This document shows, piece by piece, positions 36,436 to 46,592 of a stretch of 64,000 nt of DNA. A program made the position numbers and the translations under genes. The first letter of the stretch is position 1. The number at the start of each line of letters is the position of its first letter. Source of the stretch: Meconema thalassinum. Taxonomy: Eukaryota; Arthropoda; Insecta; Orthoptera; Tettigoniidae. A model generated the notes under the pieces. It made no database searches and was not told the origin of the DNA. It was given only the letters and a program-made list of their open reading frames with translations. Where the stretch lies: contig OX336393.1 in the NCBI GenBank assembly GCA_946902985.2, positions 50,095,348-50,159,347 on the forward strand, read 5' to 3'.

Positions 36436-36782
36436 TCACTTTGTAGTTACCATAATCTGATCCTCGAACCTGTTTTTGGCCAGCAAGTTCCTCAGGTAAG
36501 TCTCCTGACGCGCACCTATCTTGTCGCACTGTGACGCTCTGACGTAGCGCAGAGGCGTCTCTTCATCTCGAACGTGAACATCAGCTCCACACAGGGCTGC
36601 CAACTCCTCGACGCTCAACTCAGGATATCGGCACAAGCTGAGTATTTGTAGATTAGGGAATAACCGCTTTCCTCTCTTACGACTTTGTAGAATTCCTGCC
36701 AGTGTGTTCTTTAATATCCTGGGAGACTCCAGGAAGATACCTTCCAGTGGACTGCCGTTTGAAGATTTACCAGTGCGCTTGC
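36436..36782 (-). CDS. LRR-like protein, last exon (partial gene)
   Basis: The terminal exon of a candidate host gene. A good acceptor (TTGTACTGTTTCAG) ends at 36783; the exon begins GC, completing the codon left by the previous exon (phase 1), and runs open for 114 codons to TGA at 36436-36438. The protein includes KSSNGSPLEGIFLESPRILK, LFPNLQILSLCRYPELSVEE (a leucine-rich-repeat pattern) and LCGADVHVRDEE. Function unknown; LRR repeats usually bind other proteins, for example in F-box proteins. I do not recognise the gene. Confidence 0.6.
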
Positions 36783-36820
36783 CTGAAACAGTACAATTGA
36801 GTTCAAGAAGAGGACAAGTC

Positions 36821-37478
36821 TGTGGCGGACCCTAGTGTACGAACTCAACATTGCTGTAGGCTATATAAACTTAAAACTCTTTGGATGTTTCAATTTGCTA
36901 TGTGAAACTTCTTCCATTTTTGTCTTTGCCTTTTGTCGATTGTTACATTTCTTCTAAGAAAAAACTGTTTCTCGTGTTGAAATAAACATATTTATGGATC
37001 TCTACAATTAAACACCTAAAACCATATGTGGTAGTAGGGCGTGGTTTCACTATTTATACCCAACGTGGTGAATTAAGCTTCAACTTGAAGGAAGCATACC
37101 TTTATGTTTTTCTTTCAGATCGGTGGGATTCTCACTGAAATCCGCGCGAGTTCTGCTTCGTTCCCTGCTGAAGTTGACGCAGGATTAGTGTTGTCGCCGG
37201 TGTTATTCATATTTACACTTCACTAACCAAACATGTGTTTCGTGCCGTTGAATATCACGTCGGGGTCACCAGTATGGTATTAGGTGGTTAATTGTAAAGA
37301 TCCGTAAATATGTTTATTGAAACACGAGGAACAGCTTTTACTTAGAAGAGATGTAACAATTGACAAAAGGCAAAAGCAAAAAAGGAAGAAGTTTCACATA
37401 GCAAATTGAAACATCCAAAGAGTTTTAAGTTTATATAGCCTACAGTAATGTTGAGTTCGTACACTAGGGTCCGCCACA
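36821..37478. mobile_element. 658-bp foldback element with ~200-bp inverted arms
   Basis: TGTGGCGGACCCTAGTGTAC at the left is the exact reverse complement of GTACACTAGGGTCCGCCACA at the right, and the arms (about 36821-37025 and 37275-37478) remain paired throughout with few mismatches. AGTC flanks both ends (36817-36820, 37479-37482), consistent with a 4-bp target duplication. The ~250-base centre has no ORF. It lies in the intron between the last two LRR-gene exons. Confidence 0.8.
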
Positions 37479-37694
37479 AGTCAATCAGCAATCATTTTGA
37501 GAAAACAAGCAAAAGCTTTATAAATTGCAAATTTTTGCAGTAATATTAATTACTTTTGGACATTTGGGCTCCGTATATCATTGTATACATAGCTTTGATA
37601 TTGGTTATTTGCGAGTGCATCTACATAGAGCACATCTTGTTTATAACGCAGAACAATAGTTTTCAGTGCAGTTTGTAGATATTGCAAAATTCAG

Positions 37695-38060
37695 ATAAGT
37701 TGATTGGTTGGTTCCTCAGTTCAGGGGCTGTGACAACGCGGTCATGTAGCCCCGTGTACTTTGGGTGTGTGTGTAGAATCTGTCTGATAACCGGTGTTAA
37801 TTGTGATGACTGTATTAGTGTGTGTTATCTGTGATTCAGGTAAGGACTGCAGACGATCAATTTTAAGTAGTTCCCACTTTTGCTAAAAAAAAATGCTACC
37901 GACCACGACACCTATTTGTGAACTTGGTACTAGATCCCATCGCAACCAGCACCTGGCGACGAACGTCGACAAGAAAGTATACAGATATATAACTGACTGT
38001 GGTTTTGGGGTCATGGAAGGATGTGAAACTCGAAGATATGTGGAACTTTTTCGAAAGTCG
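37695..38060 (-). mobile_element. Composite SINE fragment (C 3' end joined to A)
   Basis: In plus-strand order, GATTGGTTGGTTCCTCAGTTC, CGGTCATGTAGCCCCGTGTA and GTAAGGACTGCAGAC are the reversed family C 3' end; they run straight into family A sequence (AAGTAGTTCCCACTTTTGC, TAGATCCCATCGCAACC). The same junction occurs near 53.06 and 54.2 kb. Confidence 0.6.
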
Positions 38061-38316
38061 TGACATGTCCCCCATTACAATAGGTACCTCTCTCATGAAA
38101 TCTATCTAAAACACTTGAAACTTAAATACAGATGGACTTGATAATAATTGTAAAATCCAAACCTATACATTTAGCCCTATACATATAAAAGCAACAGAGC
38201 AGGAAAGGGATTTTATCATTTTAAATGATATAGTCGACTTTGTCGTCGCGTTACGGCAACGTCACGAAATGTACCGAGAATGCACTGAGGTGTGTGACGT
38301 CATAGTGCGATGTAGC

Positions 38317-38455
38317 AGCCGAGTACCAAGAAGGCAGTGCGAGAACAATGTTTCAAGAAGGCAGTGCGAGAACAATCAAGTAGGCAGTGAAGAAACTAAA
38401 TAGAATTTTGAAACTCTGTTCTCGTACTGCCTTCTTGGTACTCGGCTGCTAGCAT
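38317..38455. repeat. Local inverted repeat (hairpin)
   Basis: AGCAGCCGAGTACCAAGAAG with AGGCAGTGCGAGAACA on the left pairs with TGTTCTCGTACTGCCT and CTTCTTGGTACTCGGCTGCT on the right, about 40 bases per arm with a ~60-base loop. The loop repeats AAGAAGGCAGTGCGAGAACA once more. Confidence 0.8.
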
Positions 38456-38544
38456 TTAAAATGATATAAAGTCCAATCTTTCAGACTGTCTCTTTTTCTT
38501 ATCAGTAGTCGATGAAACACTGTATTATGAGCGACTTTAGCGAG

Positions 38545-38900
38545 CGTACTTATTCGTGTCCCGAAGATAAAATCTCTTTGATTTTAATGTACTGTCCGTC
38601 CACCAGCTTAAGGTCCGTGGCAGGAATGCAACGAGTCAGCCGGAGACAGCTGGCCTCTGTGCGAACGACAAGTGCCAACCTACTACTGACCCGTAGGCCT
38701 ACGATTTCACAATTTAAACTAAACGAAAGTAGTAGTGAGTAACCATAGCGTGAATAACATCGGTGCTGAGTTGGCAATACCTGCAGTGGCACGTCCACTC
38801 AATCAACGCAGCTGGAATGTCTCTCCTCTCCCCTTCAGTCCCCTAAGACCATGAGCTGGTGGATGGACAGTACTTGTGTCCCCTAGATATCTCAATTAAT
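38545..38900. repeat. Degenerate inverted repeat
   Basis: GTACTGTCCGTCCACCAGCT at about 38589 is mirrored by AGCTGGTGGATGGACAGTAC at about 38854-38873, with weaker pairing outside (GTGTCCCGAAGAT against the flanking side). Possibly an old foldback element. Intronic relative to the LRR gene. Confidence 0.5.
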
Positions 38901-38957
38901 TCGAAATTAATTAAAGTGATTTTCGAAATATGATTAAAAATGAGTTTAAAGACATAC

Positions 38958-39204
38958 TTTTCTTTTCCTTGGTCCTGAACGCAGCCCCAAGAGTTGCCGG
39001 CCAGAAACACTGTGGTAGTGCATGATCCCAGCTGAAATCATCGCCGTCAGCGTAGAAGATTAGCCGTAGTCTGGTCAGAGCCAAAGAATCACAGCGGTAG
39101 TTGTTGCAAGTTGGTGGAGAGAAATATCCACAGCCGCTTAGCACCAGATTGTGTAGGTTAGGACAACGCGATAAGATCACGTGTACATCCACAAACTCGA
39201 TCAC
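38958..39204 (-). CDS. LRR-like protein, internal exon (partial gene)
   Basis: Acceptor CTTGTATGTTACAG precedes GTGATCGAG at 39204, and a donor GTATGTC follows the exon end at 38958. The 247-nt exon reads VIEFVDVHVILSRCPNLHNL, VLSGCGYFSPPTCNNYRCDS and LALTRLRLIFYADGDDFSWD, ending RTKEKK plus one base. The CPNL..LVLSGC pattern is a cysteine-containing leucine-rich repeat. Phase 0 in, phase 1 out, fitting the exons on both sides. Its own acceptor and first ~54 bases are the unit of the tandem array immediately upstream. Confidence 0.65.
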
Positions 39205-40630
39205 CTGTAACATACAAGAACACTAGACTAGACTGTGTAGGTTAGGACAACGCGATAAGATCATGTGTACATCCACAAACTCGATCACCTGTAACATACA
39301 AGAACACTAGACTAGACTGTGTAGGTTGGGACAACGCGATAAGATCACGTGTACCTCCACAAAGTCGATCACCTGTAACATACAAGAACACTAGGCTAGA
39401 CTGTGTAGGTTAGGACAACGCAATAAGATCACGTGTACATTCACAAACTCGATCACCTGTAACATACAAGAACACTAGACTAGACTGTGTAGGTTAGGAC
39501 AACGCGATAAGATCACGTGTACCTCCACAAACTCGATCACCTGTAACATACAAGAACACTAGACTAGACTGTGTAGGTTAGGACAAAGCGATAAGATCAC
39601 GTGTACCTCCACAAACTCGATCACCTGTAACATACAAGAACACTAGACTAGACTGTGTTGGTTAGGACAACGCGATAAGATCACGTGTACATCCACAAAC
39701 TCGATCACCTGTAGCATACAAGAACACTAGACTGTGTAGGTTAGGACAACGCGATAAGATCACGTGTACCTCCACAAAGTCGATCACCTGTAACATACAA
39801 GAACACTCGACTAGACTGTGTTGGTTAGGACAACGCGATAAGATCACGTGTACATCCACAAACTCGATCACCTGTAGCATACAAGAACACTAGACTAGAC
39901 TGTGTAGGTTAGGACAACGCGATAAGATCACGTGTACCTCCACAAAGCCGATCACCTGTAACATACCAGAACACTTGACTAGACTGTGTAGATTAGGACA
40001 ACGCGATAAGATCACGTGTACCTCCACAAACTCGATCACCTGTAACATACAAGAACACTAGACTAGACTGTGTAGGTTAGGACAACGCGATAAGATCACG
40101 TGTACCTCCACAAACTCGATCACCTGTAGCATACAAGAACACTAGACTGTGTAGGTTAGGACAACGCGATAAGATCACGTGTACCTCCACAAACTCGATC
40201 ACCTGTAGCATACAAGAACACTAGACTGTGTAGGTTAGGACAACGCGATAAGATCACGTGTACCTCCACAAACTCGATCACCTGTAGCATACAAGAACAC
40301 TAGACTGTGTAGGTTAGGACAACGCGATAAGATCACGTGTACCTCCACAAACTCGATCACCTGTAGCATACAAGAACACTAGACTGTGTAGGTTAGGACA
40401 ACGCGATAAGATCACGTGTACCTCCACAAACTCGATCACCTGTAACATACAAGAACACTAGACTAGACTGTGTAGGTTAGGACAACGCGATAAGATCACG
40501 TGTACCTCCACAAACTCGATCACCTGTAGCATACAAGAACACTAGACTGTGTAGGTTAGGACAACGCGATAAGATCACGTGTACATCCACAAACTCGATC
40601 ACCTGTAACATACAAGAACACTAGACTTGA
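39205..40630. repeat. Tandem array of 3' splice site plus exon start, about 17 units
   Basis: Units of roughly 79 and 84 bp that differ by one extra TAGAC. On the minus strand each contains TTGTATGTTACAG (or TTGTATGCTACAG) followed by GTGATCGAGTTTGTGG...CGCGTTGTCCTAACC, the acceptor and opening codons of the neighbouring LRR exon. Copies are about 95% alike; a degenerate one ends the array near 40630-40670. Reading frames here reflect the array only. Confidence 0.9.
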
Positions 40631-40674
40631 GCGTGTAAGGTTACGACATCGCAACAAGATCACTGTCGATGTAG

Positions 40675-40800
40675 GTTCTTTGTGACTTCGTGGTCATGTA
40701 GCCCCATGTACTTGGGTGTGCGTGGAATCAGTGTCATTATGATGGCTGTACTTCTGTATGTATTTTGTAATTCGGTCTCGGATTGGGCAGGAGTCGGCCG
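40675..40800 (-). mobile_element. SINE family C 3' fragment
   Basis: GTGGTCATGTAGCCCCATGTAC and GGATGGCTGTAC-like segments match the reversed family C 3' end at 37.7 and 53.0 kb, in diverged form. Confidence 0.45.
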
Positions 40801-41371
40801 AGACTTTAATAATTACGTCCTGTCCCGGTACTTTACTGAGGGTGGAAACGGGAATGGCTATGGTGAGCTACGGACTCACCAATTTTCGCCCATTTTCATT
40901 TTATGAAAAAAAAATTAGCCTTATGAAATCATCTTTTGACCGTGTATGTGTATGGGTGTGCGTATGGGCGTGTGTCTCCCCATAATAACGTATAAACGGC
41001 TGGAGCGATTTCAATGAAACTCAGTAAGGTCATAGTACAATTTCGGCCTACTGCGTCTGGGCCCTTCAAGTTTTATTACGTCTCACGAATCCAACATGGC
41101 TGTGCGAAACGTTTCACCGGCATTCTATATCTCCGAAACTATTACGGATATCACCCCGAAATTTTGTACGGTCGTAAAGGACACATACTAGAAGTTCGCC
41201 TATGAGACTTTCGAAAACCTACAAAATGAACATGGCAGCCAAACGAAGTTGAAACCTTTAAATTGACTTTTCTCGCGATTTAACCATCTGAACGCAATGA
41301 TACTTGGTACGGTAAATGCTTATATACATTTTAATTCACTGGCATCTAATTTAATTCAATTGTTTTTATAA

Positions 41372-41505
41372 AAAAAAAGCTTGTAGTTTAACGTGACCGT
41401 TAATCTCGCGATCATGAGCCACGGGACCTCCTTTTTACGTGGAATCCGAACCACAGGACATGGCATTTCACAATGAAAATCTCACATGCATTGACCGGGA
41501 ATCGA
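41372..41505 (-). mobile_element. SINE family F, 5'-truncated, with 14-bp TSD
   Basis: Matches the 16465-16656 copy (CTTGTAGTTTAACGTGACCG, GGGACCTCCTTTTTACGTGG, ATTGACCGGGAATCGAA) but stops within the B box, so the tRNA-like head is missing. AATTGTTTTTATAA is present on both sides (41358-41371 and 41506-41519). Confidence 0.85.
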
Positions 41506-41743
41506 AATTGTTTTTATAACCACAAGATGACAGCTGTGCAAAATTTTTAAATCTGATTTTTTATTTCTTGCGTCCTAACCATGCGATGATGTTTGAATAA
41601 ACCTACACAAAGATATTCATGTAATAAAACAAAACCCTACGACCTACCACTCCAACATGGCTACCATCTGAAATATTTAGACAGTTCTCAATTTGTACGA
41701 ATCTATTACAGCAATCAAATTGAAATTTTGTATGTCGATAGAG

Positions 41744-42254
41744 CAAGGATGCGCCACAGAAATGTAAAGGGATCATACACAAGACTTAGTTTGTGCCGAT
41801 CCTAACGTATGGATCAGAATGTTGGGTGATGAGGAAGAGAGATACAGTATAAGCAGAATAGAAGTAGTGGAAATGAAGTTTCAGAGGAGTCGTATAGGTG
41901 TAACTAGAATGGACAGAGTCAGAAATGATAGATTCTGAGAGATATTAAAGGAAGAACCCCTACAGGATAGGATTGAAAAATCAGGGCTACAGTGGTATGG
42001 ACACGTGAAAAGAATGGGAGAAGAGAGAATACCACGGAAATTATTGGAAATGGAGTGGAAGAAAAAAGAAGAGACCTAGAGGAAGACCAAGGGATATGTG
42101 GATAAAGGGCGTGAAGAAATGTGTCGAGAGAAAAGAAGTGAATTGGACAACAGTGACAGAAGAGAAGTGGTGGATGGACAGAAAACAATGGAGAGACTTG
42201 TGCTCCAAGCAGACCCAACCGGCGTTTGTAAACTGCTCTAGTTGTTGTTGTTGT

Positions 42255-42282
<28 letters not shown>
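41744..42282 (+). pseudogene. RTE-like LINE 3' end, truncated insertion
   Basis: Readable pieces: YGSECWVMRKRD, MKFQRSRIGVTRMDRVRNDR, GLQWYGHVKRMGEERIPRKL, RGRPRDMWIKGVKKCVERK and DRKQWRDLCSKQTQPAFVNC, the typical C-terminal run of RTE-like LINEs, with stops and a shift. It ends in GTT and GAT repeats (42241-42285) as a tail. GATAGAG flanks it (41737-41743 and 42283-42289), the target duplication within H2. Confidence 0.8.
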
Positions 42283-42285
<3 letters not shown>

Positions 42286-42500
42286 AGAGGTAATTAACAT
42301 AAGTAGGATATATGAAAATAGGCTGTATAGTTCTTCACGGAACTACTTGTTCCGTTTTGCACAAAGAGTCTGAGCATTCATACCCCATTCCAACCCTTAG
42401 AGCAGAATTTAATTTCTTGGCAGAGTCAGGAATCAAAGCCAGACCTGCGCGGTTTTCAAACCAAACTGTCTTCAAGAACTAGACGGTGGGCTCTTCTCAC

Positions 42501-42770
42501 CTTGAGCTCCAAGCACACCAAGGAGCGCCCCCCGTGCGCCTCCAGAATGGGAGCTATGTCAGTGAAGTCCAGCAGAGTTCTCTCGCCGCTCGAGACACAT
42601 ACCACACTCAGTTCACACAGGTGTTTTAGGTCTAGCAGCGGCGCCAAGACGTCGTGCGGCGTCGAGCAGTCGTAGCGAACTCTGATGTAGCGAGCGTCTG
42701 GACACAGTCGTACTGCCAACTGAAGTACATTCGATGGCAGCACTGCTTCCGGCGACATTCGGCATCGCAC
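42501..42770 (-). CDS. LRR-like protein, upstream exon (partial gene)
   Basis: Acceptor TGATCTGTCCACAG ends at 42771 and donor GTGAGAAG begins at 42500. The exon of exactly 90 codons (phase 0 at both ends) reads VRCRMSPEAVLPSNVLQLAV, RLCPDARYIRVRYDCSTPHD, VLAPLLDLKHLCELSVVCVS and ends SLVCLELK. The pattern of spaced Leu, CPDA and LKHL fits leucine-rich repeats. GC content is higher than in the surroundings, as expected for a real exon. Earlier exons are not identified; they may lie beyond 43 kb or outside the window. Confidence 0.65.
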
Positions 42771-43034
42771 CTGTGGACAGATCAAACACAACTCTGACTT
42801 GTAAATTCCCAAGGTAATTCTCACACAATGACCACGTTGGGGGGAGGCTGCATCAAGTCTGCAGAATGGAGGTTCGAATCCCTGCGCTCACAGTGGCTAT
42901 CCAGACTGTGGATTTGCTCGTTTTTTCTTCACTCGCCATCCACTCAAATGCCGGGTTAAAAGCTTCTTTGAAATCCCGTGACACCTTCGCTATTCTTGTC
43001 CTCAGTTCAGCTACACACACTACTACATCATTCT

Positions 43035-43105
43035 TCAAAGAGAAGAAGATGATGCTGATTGTCATTTCAAAGGGGATAACATCTAGGTTATCGGTGCCTA
43101 AAGGT
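43035..43105 (-). repeat. Reverse-oriented retroelement 3' end fragment
   Basis: GATGATGCTGATTGTCATTTC then AAAGGGGATAACATCTAGGT and TATCGGTGCC are the reverse complement of the paired ending at about 14130-14170. Confidence 0.5.
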
Positions 43106-44177
43106 TTGGATGATCGTGAAAATGTTGAAATGAAGAACTACAACTGAGGCTATCTAAGAAGTAACTGAAGGGTCGATGGGAAGAAAGGGGAATGTCACTC
43201 AAAATGTAAAACCGAGATATCAGCGCGATCTGGTAGGCCTCATTGCGAAGACATTCCTTCAGGCAACGGTATAAAAATTGTCCAGATTCCTCCCGGAACT
43301 ACAGGGAAAATACAGCCATTGGATAAGTTTTTCTTCCGGCAAGGGAAAGCTTTGTATCGCCGTTCAACAGACATTGTGTCGGCTTGTGAAGACGTTCAGT
43401 TTGATGTACGGTATATCAGAGATACAGCGTACTGAAAATGCAATCCTTCATTCATTTTCAATTTTCTTCCTCACAGTTCAAGGACATGGTTAAATATTCG
43501 TGGTTTGCAACCAATTACACAACGGAGTGACCTTCCGAGTTCGAAGTGCCTTCAAATAAGTAAGGAAAACTGTGAAGAACAATGTGGCCTCAAAGTGCAC
43601 ATTCGTTGTGCATGGTGCCAAAAATATTGCTGTTGTTATCATGCGATTAACGAACCTCATTTATGTTTCACATTCGTTCCCTAACAGTGAAGTGTCCTTG
43701 GCGCGTGGTAGGCTGCCAGTTCGTTCTCGCTCTCTCCAGCACAACTGCAACTCCACTCCGCTGTGCGCCGCACGAGCCAGCAAGATGCAAGGTTTGTCCA
43801 GTAGCTGCGTTGTCACACGGATTTTGTATCAACATTTCGATACCTTCCATTTCTAAATGGGAGCTAATTTTTTGTACATCGCCAATTTATGGTTTCCTCA
43901 TCATCTCTACGAAATATCATTGTCGGTTTCGATATGACCGTATGGACAGTTCCCTTGTAAGAACAATGAGGGTCGTGAAGAAATGACCTTTCAATTTGAC
44001 GCGTACATATAAGTAATGAAACTATGAAACTTGTTCCCTGAACATTTTACATTATTTGACATCCCCCACTTTTTCCTGAACCCTTCAAATAGGCCTACTA
44101 ATTTAGAACTATTTTACGCAATGAAAGACGAAAAAAAACTAATAAAGGAAGAAGGGAAATAAACGGAAGGGAAAAGG
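43106..44177. other. Spacer without recognised features
   Basis: Several overlapping short ORFs on both strands (43278-43986) have no motif and compete with one another; none is supported. No repeat from elsewhere in the window was matched. Confidence 0.35.
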
Positions 44178-44510
44178 AATGCCGGGTTTGATTCCCGGCT
44201 CTGCCAAGAAATTTTAATTCTTGTCCGAGACTTAGACTTAGACTCGTGATAAGAGACTGTTTCGAGTCTCATCTCGGCCATACTGGAAGTAGTTTTCTGT
44301 GATATCCCACTTCTTCTTCTTCTTCAGGAAAATGCCGGGATGGTACCTAAATTAAAGCCACGGCCGCCTCCTTTCCAATCCTCTTCTGAATTATACAACT
44401 ACACACACTAATACAGACTTCACAGTAACACAGGTTATCAGACACCCAAGTACAAGGGGCTACATGACAACGATGTCACAAAGCCCCTCAATGAATCAAC
44501 AACATACGGT
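44178..44510 (+). mobile_element. SINE (family C), nearly complete
   Basis: Starts inside the tRNA-like part (GGGTTTGATTCCCGGCTCTG, B box) and continues TGCCAAGAAATTTTAATTC, CGGCCATACTGGAAGTAG, AATGCCGGGATGGTACC, CACACTAATACAGACTTCAC, ending GGGGCTACATGACAACGATG and CAAAGCCCCTCAATG. Confidence 0.75.
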
Positions 44511-44544
44511 TGATGAACTTGTGGTTTGAGCACAAGACGCGCCT

Positions 44545-44875
44545 CGTATGGAGGTATGTTTTTTACCAAATTTCATAAAGATCCGATAATACGTTTGGTC
44601 GTAATTTAATGTTGAGTTTTGACCATTTGAGTGGCCACCATTGAGGTTTGGTAAAGATAGTGGCAATATAAAATTTTACACTGAGGTGCCCTTTGCTAGT
44701 GCTACCTCTGTACCAAAATTCGTTCAATTCAGTTTTATCATGGTTGAATTGATAGAGGGGGGACAGACATACACACACACGAACATACACACACTCACAG
44801 ACACACAATTGTTTGGCCCTGTGTAGATCTCATGAGTGTACTTTCATTTTTTGCAAAAATCAAAAGTAGGCCAAA
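44545..44875 (+). mobile_element. Short TIR-type element H3 with CA-rich tract
   Basis: Contains ACCAAATTTCATAAAGATCC, a GAATTGATAGAGGGGGGACAG motif, a CACACACACGAACATACACA tract, then GATCTCATGAGTGTACTTTC and CAAAAGTAGGCCAAAC. The order motif, microsatellite, ATCTCAT, AAAAGTAGGC is the same as at the right end of H1 and H2. The left end is not clearly defined. Confidence 0.55.
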
Positions 44876-45012
44876 CACGGACCCAGCTCATGTGTTCCTC
44901 AGAATCTTTATTTTCGACAATTTCCAGAAATTCCTTATGGGAAACGTTGTAAGACCACAGGGAAGAAAACAATACTAAGTAGGGTGATAAAAAATATATA
45001 AAATTATTTTGA

Positions 45013-46198
45013 AACAAGTAGTTCCATGAAGAACTATACAGCCTATTTTAATATATCCTACGTATATTAATTGCATCTATCATCATACAAAATTTCAGTT
45101 TGATTGCTCTAATAGATTCGTAGATATTGAGAACCGACTAAATATTGCGGATGATCGTCATGTTGGATTTTTATATATGTTGGTCTTAGAGATATGTACT
45201 GTTACATGAAGATTATTGTGTACGTGTAGTATTCAAACTTCAATCGCATGATTAGGACACAAGAAGTAAAAATGAGATTTCAAAATTCCGCACAGCTGCC
45301 ATCTATGGTTATGGAAACAATTGAAAAAAATAGATGCCAGTGGATTAACATTTGTAAAAGGATTTACTGTACCAAGTGTCACTGCACTCGGATGGTTAAA
45401 TTGCTAGAAACGAATATGTGAATATTTATACTTCGCGTTGCCACCATTTTGGATTTGTGATCACCAGGTTATTGAAAGTCCTATAGGTGAACTTATGTTC
45501 ATAGCCTCTATGAACATCAAAAAAATTCAGTTTGATTTCTGTAATAGATTCGTAGATATTGAGATCCATCTACATAATTCGGATGGTCGCCATGTTGGAT
45601 TGTTATATGTAAGGCCATAGAGTCATGTACCATTAAAGGAAAATTAATGAGTAGGTTCATTATTCAAACTTTCACTTCGATCGCATGATTACGACACAAG
45701 AAATAAAAACTTAATTTTAAAATTCGCACAGCCGCCATCTTGAGGTTATGTAATCAATTGAACAAAGTTAGATGTCGGTGCATTACAATGTGTATAAACA
45801 TATACTGTACCAAGTTTTATTGCGTTTGGTTGGTTAAATCGCGAGAAACGTCTATTTAAATGTCGCAACTTCGCTTGGCCGCCCTGTCGGTTTTGTAGTT
45901 ACCAGGTTTTCAAAAGTTACAGGGTGATATCGGTAAAAGTTTCGGAGATATTGAATGCTGGTGAAATATTTCGCACAGCCGCCATGTTGGATTGGTGAGA
46001 CGTACCAAATTTGAAGGGCACGGTCGGGGTAGTCTGGAATAGTGCTATGAACTTACCGAGTTTCATTGAAATCGCTCCAGCCGTTTAGAAGTTATTAGGG
46101 GTGGGATTGGGGCACACACCATCACACACGCACACACACACACACACACACACAGACTCACGGACGAAAGGTGATCTCATAAATGAAAATAGGCAAAA
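45013..46198 (+). mobile_element. TIR-bearing element H2, plus copy
   Basis: The left end AACAAGTAGTTCCATGAAGA with CAGCCTATTTT (about 45038) and the right end GAAAATAGGCAAAAA (46184-46198) are inverted relatives. The body has repeated modules (ATTCGTAGATATTGAGA at about 45116 and 45549; GCCGCCATCTTG, CGCCATGTTGGATT) and a CA repeat at about 46115-46150 after CAGCCGTTTAGAAGTTATTA. No transposase. Confidence 0.7.
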
Positions 46199-46242
46199 AG
46201 CAATTGTGACAATTTTAAATTCTCTATTAGGTTCTAATAATA

Positions 46243-46575
46243 GAGCCTCCGTGGCTCAGGCGGCAGCACGCCGGCCTCTCACCGCTGGGTCCGTGGTTCA
46301 AATCCCGGTCACTCCATGTGAGATCTGTGCTGGACAAAACGGAGGCAGACAGGTTTTTCTCCGGGTACTCCGGTTTTCCCTGTCACAATTTCATTCCAGC
46401 AACACTCTCCACTATCATTTCATTCCATCTGTCATTCATTTAATCATTGCCCCAGAGGAGTGTGACAGGCTTCGGCAGCCGGCACATTTCATATCCTCGC
46501 CGCTAGATAGGGGCTTCATTCATTCCATTCCTGACCCGGTCGGAGACTGGAAACAGGCTGTGGATTTTCATTTTC
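46243..46575 (+). mobile_element. tRNA-derived SINE (family G), full length, 17-bp TSD
   Basis: GAGCCTCCGTGGCTCAGGCG (A box) and TGGTTCAAATCCCGG (B box) are followed by the family body (GACAAAACGGAGGC, CATTGCCCCAGAGG, CGGAGACTGGAAACAGG) and the end GATTTTCATTTTC. ATTAGGTTCTAATAATA is repeated exactly on both sides (46226-46242, 46576-46592). Confidence 0.95.
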
Positions 46576-46592
46576 ATTAGGTTCTAATAATA

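Larger units (their letters stand above)
40890..42354 (-). mobile_element. TIR-bearing element H2, reverse copy, with two nested insertions
   Basis: The right end is GAAAATAGGCTGTATAGTTC with CTTCACGGAACTACTTGTT; the left end is AAAATTAGCC. Between them are modules (AACATGGCTG..., CCGAAATTTTGTACGGTCGT, CAATCAAATTGAAATTTTG) also found in the plus-strand copy at 45013-46198. A SINE (41372-41505) and a LINE tail (41744-42282) have inserted, each with a clear target duplication. The element sits in an intron of the LRR gene. Confidence 0.7.

Noticed and set aside
39205..40630. The tandem array as a possible CRISPR array or telomere-like (TTAGG) repeat
   Set aside because: Units are whole 79/84-bp copies without unique spacers, and the GGTTAGG string occurs once per unit; the unit matches the neighbouring exon instead.
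43278..43986. Short ORFs that might be 5' exons of the LRR gene
   Set aside because: They are mostly on the wrong strand or without LRR-like spacing and splice sites of matching phase.
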